Shown here: piece by piece, positions 1 to 5,569 of the stretch
Layout: each line of letters starts with the position of its first letter
Numbering within the stretch: position 1 is the stretch's first letter
Source of the DNA: Cyclobacteriaceae bacterium
Lineage (GTDB): Bacteria; Bacteroidota; Bacteroidia; Cytophagales; Cyclobacteriaceae
DNA length: 5,569 bases
Reading direction: 5' to 3'
Assembly: GCA_029880385.1 (NCBI GenBank)
Contig: JAOUOM010000181.1
Span: 1 to 5,569 of the forward strand
Program-made: the position numbers and the translations under genes
The notes under the pieces: model-generated
The model's input: the letters and a program-made list of their open reading frames with translations, nothing else
Database searches by the model: none
Told to the model about the DNA's origin: nothing

Positions 1-1
1 G

Positions 2-2998
2 GATCATACAGCGAATATTTTGCTGGAAAATATGCATTTGATCGATGATGACTCGGTAAATGTCCTGGATCCACTGAGTCGTCTGACCGTAGGTGGGCTA
101 TCCACTTCACGAAACATTTATTTTGAGTATACCGATATAAAAGGCTGTGTAAATACAGATTCGGTTACCAATATTGTCATAAACCCGTATCCGGCCATTG
201 ATTTTAAAATGGATGGGACCATTACACCTACTTTTTATACCTGCCTCAATGAGTCGAACGATGTTTTCCTGGATCGGAAGTTTAACCTGATTGGTTTTTA
301 TACCGAGACCGGGTCAGGAATTGCAAAACAAGGCCAGCGTTCTGATTTCAGAATATTTGATGAATTGGGAAATGAGTTAAATGTAGGGATACTCTCCGAC
401 CTGGACGCAGTAGCCGAGTTTAGCCCGAAGGATGCCAGGAAAAGCCTGTCAGCCACGGATCCTGTTATTCAGGATTATGCACCCGCCAATACGTATACGA
501 TAACTTTTACACATACAGATGCTAATGGATGTACGAGTACAGTGGATAATGATATTGTCGTATGGCCAAAGCCAGAGTTTAAGGTATTGTCAACAGGTAT
601 TGTGATCGACAACAAGGCCTGTGCTTCCCAGGATGTCGATTTCACAGTCAATTTAAATAACATGTTGAATACGGATGCTTCCTTTATCTGGACAATAAAA
701 AACACAGAAGTGCCCAATCAAAACATCAACACGATAAATGTACTGGCAGATGATTACGGTATCGGAGGAGGAAGTGTACTCATTACGGTATTGGCAAAAG
801 ACCTTGCCACCGGATGTGAATTCCAGGTTTCAGAGCCCAAATCAATTGGTGTGCTCCCTACACCACGTTTTCGTTGGGAGAATATTACGGTGGGAAGCGA
901 GACCGTGTTTTCATTTGAGGAAAACTCCCTTGATCCCCTATATTCAGAATATTTGGATGTAAACCTCCTGATAACGGATCAACAAGGAAGCATTGTTGAG
1001 AATTTGGTGCGTAATAGGATCGACTACTTGACTAATAACAACGATATTTTGGAAAATGACACGGTCGTGTTTGTAAATCCAGGAGTTTATACTGCATCAT
1101 TTTACTTGAAATCTACGGCCAATTGTGATAGTACTGTTGTAAGGGATTTCAATATTGTTGACCGAATCCAGGTTCCAGTTGAAGGCATATTACACACGTT
1201 CGATACGGGAAGCGATGGTTGGCATACCGATTCAATCAGTGTAGACGGGTTTTATGACGGAATTAGTGATGTTCGGATTAGCGATATTCAGTCCGGGCAA
1301 AGTCAGCTTCGATATAGCACATGGGAGTGGAGTCAACCGTCCGGCAGGACATTGAATTTAACCAATACCCAGGGATTGAATGTGACCGGAAATGCCTGGA
1401 TAACAAATGCAGATGGTGCTTATGGCAATAAGGGCAAGGATGGAAGTTCATCCGAACATTCCTGGGTTTATTCACCTGCGTTTGACATTTCAGCCCTCGA
1501 AAAGCCCGCCTTAAGTTTTACCTATGCCTCTCACATGTTAAATACCGATGGGGTTGTCCTGCAATATTCACTTGATGATGGTAAGTCATGGCATGTTTTG
1601 GGCAGTTATTCGATCGAAAAGGGAAACTCGGGTATCAATTGGTATAACTTTGAAGGACTGCCCGGGGCTCCGGGAACGCTGGATGATCCAACCGGTCTGA
1701 CCTTTAATCCCAATCAGTTTGGGTGGACAAAAAATACCGATGTTATCCCCGGCATGGTCAATGCTGTTCCATTAAATAACGACTATTATTGGCAGTTTGC
1801 AGCGAATAAAATAGATGAAAAAGATCCTGTTGGAAATTATTTAATTCCCAGACAAAGCTGGACAAATATCCGGTTCCGATTTGCGCTAGGTACCAGGCCT
1901 TCCATTAAACAGGATGAATTGAAGCGGGATATTGAAGGGTTTGCTTTTGATAATTTCAGAATCTATGATCGAAAGAAAGTAGTCTTGTTTGAATCTTTTG
2001 CTTCTGTATATGCTGCGGAGAGCCTCCAGGCTGATTCTTTAATTGAGGATAGGATCGGAAAGGCCGGTTTTGGTACAATTTGGATTAATTATTTTACGGA
2101 TTTGGATGGGACGATTGATCGATCAGATGACGTATTATTTAACCGGAATGTACAAGATCCAGCGGCCCGCAGTGGTTTCTATGGGATATCCAAAACACCA
2201 ACATCTGTTTTGGATGGTGAAGTAGTGGAACGAAAACCTCAGAGTACCGAACTGTCCGATCGTTTGCTTGGATGGAATCAAAACTCATTAAATAAAAAGG
2301 AGCTGGTAGAACCTGAATTTGATGTGTCGCTTTCTGTCGTTCCGACCACAGAACCGGATCAGGTAATCGTAAGTGGAACATTTACCTCGTTGATCGACCT
2401 GCCAGACCAGACTGAGTTGGCTTTTCGGTTTGTTGTTGTGGAAAATTACATTACCAATCTTAATACGGGCAATTACACCTCATTCGATACGATACGCAAT
2501 GTGCTTCGTGTTATGCTGCCCAATGCATCAGGGTTTGTAGAGAAAGGTTCCGTAAAAACAGGCGATGCATTTGAATACTCGATTGACTGGACTATTGATG
2601 CAGTGTACAACCTTGATGAGATGCGGGTAGTTGCCTTTGTTCAAAATGAAATAACACGAGAAATTTATCAGGTAGGTTTTGTAGATGTGGACGGTAAGGC
2701 CAATACCATTACAGGTGTCAGTGATGGAATATCCAAAGGGTTGAATTTTACTGTATATCCCAACCCGGCCGATGCGCAGTTTGGTGTTGAATTTGAAAAA
2801 ATTAAAGCACTGGATGTGGACGTTTCGTGGAGTATCATTGACCTTTCCGGCCGTTTGATCCAACAGGGTATTTTTGAAAAAGATCAGCAAACACTGACCA
2901 TTGATACCGAACGATTGAGCAGTGGGGTATATTTCTTACAGTTGACCCACGAAAAATACCGATGGGAACCAAAGCGAATTATGATTTTGCATGACTAA
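2..2998 (+). CDS. Large secreted T9SS cargo protein with PKD-like repeats, jelly-roll and Omp28-like domain (5' end missing)
   Basis: The frame is open from base 2 with no stop before the TAA at 2996-2998, so this is the last 998 residues of a longer protein; the signal peptide and true start lie upstream. Residue numbers here count from the codon at base 2. Residues about 1-390 contain four PKD/Ig-like repeats, each ending in a motif such as 'DANGC' followed by a strand and a Pro-rich linker; the marker cysteines are C49, C177, C272 and C375, about 100 residues apart. Residues about 396-657 look like a MAM/laminin-type jelly-roll, opening with 'FDTGSDGW', then 'YSPAFDIS' and 'LQYSLDDGKSW', and closing with 'GFAFDNFRI'. 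Residues about 659-900 resemble the Omp28-type thioredoxin-fold family ('VVLFESF', 'KTPTSVLDG', 'VVAFVQN'). Residues 913-998 are a T9SS type A C-terminal sorting domain ('YPNP', 'DLSGR', 'SSGVYFLQL'). By family knowledge such proteins are exported through the outer membrane and cleaved, then surface-anchored or released. Adhesive or matrix-binding function is inference; no catalytic domain was recognised in the visible part. Confidence 0.9.
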   Translation, partial: DHTANILLENMHLIDDDSVNVLDPLSRLTVGGLSTSRNIYFEYTDIKGCVNTDSVTNIVINPYPAIDFKMDGTITPTFYTCLNESNDVFLDRKFNLIGFYTETGSGIAKQGQRSDFRIFDELGNELNVGILSDLDAVAEFSPKDARKSLSATDPVIQDYAPANTYTITFTHTDANGCTSTVDNDIVVWPKPEFKVLSTGIVIDNKACASQDVDFTVNLNNMLNTDASFIWTIKNTEVPNQNINTINVLADDYGIGGGSVLITVLAKDLATGCEFQVSEPKSIGVLPTPRFRWENITVGSETVFSFEENSLDPLYSEYLDVNLLITDQQGSIVENLVRNRIDYLTNNNDILENDTVVFVNPGVYTASFYLKSTANCDSTVVRDFNIVDRIQVPVEGILHTFDTGSDGWHTDSISVDGFYDGISDVRISDIQSGQSQLRYSTWEWSQPSGRTLNLTNTQGLNVTGNAWITNADGAYGNKGKDGSSSEHSWVYSPAFDISALEKPALSFTYASHMLNTDGVVLQYSLDDGKSWHVLGSYSIEKGNSGINWYNFEGLPGAPGTLDDPTGLTFNPNQFGWTKNTDVIPGMVNAVPLNNDYYWQFAANKIDEKDPVGNYLIPRQSWTNIRFRFALGTRPSIKQDELKRDIEGFAFDNFRIYDRKKVVLFESFASVYAAESLQADSLIEDRIGKAGFGTIWINYFTDLDGTIDRSDDVLFNRNVQDPAARSGFYGISKTPTSVLDGEVVERKPQSTELSDRLLGWNQNSLNKKELVEPEFDVSLSVVPTTEPDQVIVSGTFTSLIDLPDQTELAFRFVVVENYITNLNTGNYTSFDTIRNVLRVMLPNASGFVEKGSVKTGDAFEYSIDWTIDAVYNLDEMRVVAFVQNEITREIYQVGFVDVDGKANTITGVSDGISKGLNFTVYPNPADAQFGVEFEKIKALDVDVSWSIIDLSGRLIQQGIFEKDQQTLTIDTERLSSGVYFLQLTHEKYRWEPKRIMILHD

Positions 2999-3002
2999 TT
3001 AC

Positions 3003-3029
3003 AAGGCCGGATACATTCCGGCTTTTTTT
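3003..3029 (+). terminator. Intrinsic (rho-independent) terminator of the T9SS cargo gene
   Basis: A six-base-pair GC-rich stem (3006-3011 GCCGGA with 3017-3022 TCCGGC) closes a five-base loop, and a run of seven T follows at 3023-3029. The stem can be extended by a G-T pair and two A-T pairs using A3003-G3005 and the T-run. It begins seven bases after the stop codon of the upstream gene. It should end that transcript, and it sits directly against the start codon at 3034. Confidence 0.85.
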
Positions 3030-3033
3030 CTTT

Positions 3034-3816
3034 ATGTGTTACGATATCAGATACCTGACCAAACGAATGGAGCAATATGCCAGGCGATATGGCGAGGGGT
3101 TTGATTTGTCACTATTAGCCTCAACCAACCATACAACAGGTATGGCCAATTTGATGGCACCGGTTTTTCATGTAAATGCTTTTTCCCACCCGTTTGTACC
3201 CGTACGGATCAACCGTCCGGGCTATCCGGTGGTGTTATACAGGTGGGGATTGATCCCACACTGGGCTACGAGTGAAATCACCGCACAACAACTACGTACC
3301 CAGACATTCAATGCAAAATGTGAAACGCTGTTCGATAAACCATCCTTTCGGCAATCGGTGGAATCAAAACGATGTATTGTCATGGTGGATGGGTTTTTTG
3401 AGCATCATTTTCGGGGCGGCAAGCCATTTCCATACCATATCACAGGCCGTGACGATGAGCCGCTTTCATTGGCAGGGATTTGGGATACATGGAACAATCC
3501 GGAAACGGGTGAAGTGGAGTCCACATTTTCCATTCTGACCACACGTGCCAATGAACTGATGTCCTCTATTCACAATAACCCCAAAAATAAGGAGCCGCGA
3601 ATGCCTGTGATAGTAGATGATGGGAATGAAAAGCTTTGGCTTGAATCGCCTGTAGGTACCAGAGCAATCGTAAAAGAAATTTCCAAACCGTATCCGTCTG
3701 ACAGGCTACATGCTTACCCAGTCAGACGGTTGCGGGGAAAGGAATATGCAGGGAATAGTCCTTCTCAGATCCAGCCGTTTTACTACCCGGAATTAAATTC
3801 CCTTTTTGATCATTGA
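3034..3816 (+). CDS. SRAP-domain protein (HMCES/YedK family), abasic-site DNA-protein crosslinker
   Basis: This 260-residue protein belongs to the SRAP family. Members recognise abasic sites in single-stranded DNA and attach covalently through the amino-terminal cysteine exposed after removal of Met1, shielding the lesion during replication. All family landmarks are visible: Cys2 in 'MCYDIRYL', 'RWGLIPHW' (70-77), Asn93 in 'FNAKCET', Glu123 in 'DGFFEH', 'LAGIWDTW' (146-153), and His180 in 'IHNN' followed by 'RMPVIV'. These match the Cys, Asn, Glu and His active-site set known from E. coli YedK and human HMCES. The start at 3034 is set by biology: the next in-frame ATG (3067) would remove Cys2. 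No Shine-Dalgarno sequence is present, because the upstream terminator T-run ends only four bases before the ATG. The protein is somewhat longer than YedK, with extra residues between His180 and 'RMP' and in the N-terminal region. Cytoplasmic; no signal peptide. A neighbour GMC gene follows after 151 bases without a clear terminator. Confidence 0.93.
   Translation: MCYDIRYLTKRMEQYARRYGEGFDLSLLASTNHTTGMANLMAPVFHVNAFSHPFVPVRINRPGYPVVLYRWGLIPHWATSEITAQQLRTQTFNAKCETLFDKPSFRQSVESKRCIVMVDGFFEHHFRGGKPFPYHITGRDDEPLSLAGIWDTWNNPETGEVESTFSILTTRANELMSSIHNNPKNKEPRMPVIVDDGNEKLWLESPVGTRAIVKEISKPYPSDRLHAYPVRRLRGKEYAGNSPSQIQPFYYPELNSLFDH
3688..3735 (+). repeat. Imperfect inverted repeat (potential strong hairpin) inside the 3' end of the SRAP gene
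   Basis: A perfect nine-base inverted repeat, CCGTCTGAC at 3694-3702 and GTCAGACGG at 3721-3729, is separated by an 18-base loop. Pairing continues outward over 3688-3693 and 3730-3735 with four more Watson-Crick pairs, one G-T wobble and one mismatch, giving a 15-position stem. It encodes residues about 219-234 of the SRAP protein, so it must also satisfy coding constraints. No T-run follows, so it is not a standard intrinsic terminator. A role in mRNA structure or stability is only a possibility, and chance is not excluded. Confidence 0.5.
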
Positions 3817-3831
3817 GAGATGTTTTCTGAA

Positions 3832-3909
3832 ATACCCCAGCAGGTGGCAGGCATACAAACGGAATAATATACGACATGTCGTCCTCTCATATAGCCACTC
3901 ATGGGGTAT
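3832..3909. promoter_or_regulatory. Intergenic region with 12-bp palindrome nested in an 8-bp inverted repeat; possible operator
   Basis: The gap between the SRAP stop and the GMC start (3817-3967) contains a perfect palindrome, ACGACATGTCGT, at 3871-3882, centred about 91 bases upstream of the GMC start codon. Around it lies a perfect inverted repeat, ATACCCCA at 3832-3839 and TGGGGTAT at 3902-3909. Dyads of this kind are common binding sites for dimeric regulators, and this one is placed where it could control the GMC gene. No regulator gene is visible in the window and no good Bacteroidota promoter (TTG with TAnnTTTG) could be matched, so the regulatory role is inference. Confidence 0.3.
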
Positions 3910-3967
3910 GGCATCTGGTATTTGGTGATTTCGTATTACTTTGAGAGCGAAATAAACGGAAAATTCC

Positions 3968-5569
3968 ATGCAGATAATCGAATCATCAACGCAGTATGAT
4001 GTCATCATAGTGGGCTCTGGAGCGGGTGGGGGAATGGCCACCAAAATTCTGAGCGAGGCAGGCCTGCGCGTGGCAGTAGTTGAGGCCGGACCGCATTTTG
4101 ATCCGGCAAATCCGGAGCAGCGGACACAGTTGCGATGGCCGTGGGAATCGCCCAGAAGGGGGGCATCCAGTGTACGGCCATTCGGGGATTTTGACAGTGC
4201 ATATGGCGGTTGGGATATTGAGGGCGAGCCATATACGCATGCCGAAGGAACAAAGTTTGACTGGTTCAGGTCGCACATGTTGGGTGGGCGAACCAATCAT
4301 TGGGGGAGGATCTCGCTTCGTTTTGGGCCAAAAGACTTCAAAAGACGTGATATTGACGGGCTGGGTGACAACTGGCCGATCGGCTATGAGGATGTAAAGC
4401 CCTATTACGATAAGGTTGACAAATTGATTGGTGTGTTTGGCAGTAAGGAAAACATTCCCAATGAACCGGATGGCTTTTTTCTGCCAGCACCAAAGCCAAG
4501 GCTACATGAATTGTATTATATAAAAGGGGCCCGCAAAGCCAAAATACCAGTTATACCTGCCAGGCTTTCAATTCTTACTAAAAAAATAAACGAAGAACGC
4601 GGCGTTTGCTTTTACTGTAGCCAATGTAGCAGAGGATGTCAGGTACATGCCGATTTTTCCTCCGGAACGTGCCTTATATTTCCCGCTCAAAAATCCGGCG
4701 GGCAAATAGATTTGTATGTAAATGCGATGGTACGGGAGGTGACTACTGATGCGAGTGGAAAAGCTTCCGGGGTTTCTTTTGTGAATAAAGAAGATTTGCA
4801 GGAATACTCCCTCAAAGGAAAAATCGTTGTGCTGGCTGCATCGGCCTGTAGTAGTGCCAGGATTTTGCTCAACTCCAAAAGTACACAGCATCCGAATGGT
4901 TTGGGTAACAGCAGTGGCATGGTAGGTAAATACTTACACGACTCTACGGGGGCGAGTCGTTCGGCATTAGTACCGGAATTAATGAATCGCAAAACCTATA
5001 ATGAGGATGGTGTGGGAGGTATGCACGTATACACTCCCTGGTGGCTGGACAATAGTAAGCTGGATTTTCCACGCGGCTATCATCTCGAAATATGGGGAGG
5101 AATGGGGATGCCCTCCTATGGGTTTGGGTTTAATGTGACCGACCTCAACAAGCACATGGGAGGAACAATAGGTGGATATGGCGACGGCCTCCGGGAAGAA
5201 GTGAAAAAATATTACGGGGCTGTCGTGGGTATTTCCGGAAGGGGTGAAAGTGTGCCGATGATTGATAATTATTGCGAAATCGATCCCCATACGGTAGACC
5301 AGTGGGGTATACCTGTGTTGCGTTTTCATTACAAATGGTCAGACTATGAACGAAATCAGGCACGTCACATGCACGAGACATTCGAAACCTTATTTGAAAG
5401 TATGGGAGCCATCCCATTGGGCGATCGTCCCGGTCAGGACAAGGATTATGGACTGGCGGCACCAGGACGGATCATCCATGAAGTAGGAACTACCCGGATG
5501 GGAAATGACCCGAAACAATCAGTCGTGAATAAATTTCAACAACTACACGATGCCAAAAATGTATTTGTG
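3968..5569 (+). CDS. GMC-family FAD-dependent oxidoreductase with four-cysteine cluster (3' end missing)
   Basis: The frame is open from ATG 3968 to the window edge, giving 534 residues of a protein probably about 570 long. The start is firm: an in-frame TAA lies at 3953-3955, and the next in-frame ATG falls inside the FAD-binding motif. A weak GGA at 3958-3960 could serve as ribosome binding site. The N-terminal Rossmann fold shows 'GSGAGG' (16-21), with Glu39 as the likely FAD ribose ligand. 'LGGRTNHWGR' (105-114) is the GMC flavin-binding signature region. 'HEVGTTRMG' (504-512) carries His504, which corresponds to the catalytic base of GMC enzymes; the final segment with the second catalytic His or Asn is outside the window. 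Cys214, Cys217, Cys220 and Cys224 form a CX2CX2CX3C cluster, suggestive of an iron-sulphur centre as known in bacterial FAD-glucose and fructose dehydrogenase large subunits. This favours a dehydrogenase passing electrons to a partner rather than an oxygen-using oxidase. Substrate is likely a sugar or alcohol but cannot be assigned. No signal peptide or Tat motif is visible; a Tat-carrying small subunit (gluconate 2-dehydrogenase subunit 3 type) would be the usual partner, but none is seen upstream. Confidence 0.92.
   Translation, partial: MQIIESSTQYDVIIVGSGAGGGMATKILSEAGLRVAVVEAGPHFDPANPEQRTQLRWPWESPRRGASSVRPFGDFDSAYGGWDIEGEPYTHAEGTKFDWFRSHMLGGRTNHWGRISLRFGPKDFKRRDIDGLGDNWPIGYEDVKPYYDKVDKLIGVFGSKENIPNEPDGFFLPAPKPRLHELYYIKGARKAKIPVIPARLSILTKKINEERGVCFYCSQCSRGCQVHADFSSGTCLIFPAQKSGGQIDLYVNAMVREVTTDASGKASGVSFVNKEDLQEYSLKGKIVVLAASACSSARILLNSKSTQHPNGLGNSSGMVGKYLHDSTGASRSALVPELMNRKTYNEDGVGGMHVYTPWWLDNSKLDFPRGYHLEIWGGMGMPSYGFGFNVTDLNKHMGGTIGGYGDGLREEVKKYYGAVVGISGRGESVPMIDNYCEIDPHTVDQWGIPVLRFHYKWSDYERNQARHMHETFETLFESMGAIPLGDRPGQDKDYGLAAPGRIIHEVGTTRMGNDPKQSVVNKFQQLHDAKNVFV

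Noticed and set aside
20..22. TTG codon as the start of the first gene
   Set aside because: The frame is open upstream to base 2, the N-terminus has no signal peptide although the protein has a T9SS sorting domain, and a PKD-like repeat is already under way; the gene simply begins before the window.
2116..2125. Ten-base palindrome TGATCGATCA
   Set aside because: It is inside the first gene, is made of repeated GATC, does not extend and is not repeated elsewhere in the window.
3789..3807. Possible terminator at the SRAP 3' end: GGAAT/ATTCC stem followed by TTTTT
   Set aside because: The stem is only five base pairs and AT-rich, with a three-base loop, and lies within the coding sequence; too weak to call.
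3820..3867. Short open frame of 15 codons just after the SRAP stop
   Set aside because: It has no ribosome binding site, no recognisable sequence and a length expected by chance.
3936..3943. TTACTTTG as a Bacteroidota -7 promoter element for the GMC gene
   Set aside because: It has one mismatch to TAnnTTTG, and the nearest upstream TTTG (3921-3924) is only 11 bases away, too close for the usual spacing.
3793..4296. Minus-strand open frame of 167 codons covering the gap and the GMC 5' end
   Set aside because: It overlaps the well-supported FAD-binding region on the other strand, and its translation resembles no family I recognise; other antisense frames over the three genes fail for the same reason.
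4938..4960. Seven-base inverted repeat ACGACTC/GAGTCGT with a nine-base loop in the GMC gene
   Set aside because: It lies in coding sequence, has no T-run and no extension, and is compatible with chance.
3034..5569. SRAP and GMC genes as a two-gene functional system
   Set aside because: They are separated by 151 bases with possible regulatory signals, and no known link joins abasic-site protection with a flavin dehydrogenase; same-strand adjacency alone is weak evidence.

Overview
The window looks like chromosomal DNA from a member of the Bacteroidota, most likely a Cytophagales-type bacterium. The main evidence is the first gene: a large secreted protein with PKD-like repeats that ends in a type IX secretion (T9SS) type A sorting domain, a system restricted to that phylum. 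The overall style of the other two proteins agrees with this. No RNA genes, CRISPR array, insertion sequence or phage genes were seen. All three genes lie on the + strand.

Layout. (1) Bases 2-2998 hold the 3' part of a very large secreted or surface protein whose start lies before the window. Its visible parts, in order, are four PKD/Ig-like repeats, a MAM/laminin-like jelly-roll, an Omp28-like thioredoxin-fold domain that has lost its CxxC, and a T9SS sorting domain. (2) A good intrinsic terminator sits at 3003-3029, directly against the next start codon. (3) Bases 3034-3816 encode a complete SRAP (HMCES/YedK) protein, which protects abasic sites in single-stranded DNA by covalent crosslinking; all the expected active-site residues are visible. 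A strong imperfect inverted repeat lies inside its 3' end. (4) The 151-base gap 3817-3967 holds no gene that can be supported, but contains a perfect 12-bp palindrome inside a wider 8-bp inverted repeat. (5) Bases 3968-5569 encode most of a GMC-family FAD oxidoreductase that runs off the window end; it carries a four-cysteine CX2CX2CX3C cluster typical of iron-sulphur binding.

The three genes do not form an obvious pathway. The first is insulated from the second by the terminator. The SRAP and GMC genes could share a transcript because no convincing terminator separates them, but their functions (DNA repair and a flavin dehydrogenase) are not obviously linked. I see no clear evidence of a new multi-gene system. 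The points most worth a second look are the redox-dead Omp28-like domain, the putative Fe-S motif of the GMC protein, the SRAP start fused to a terminator, and the two inverted-repeat structures.
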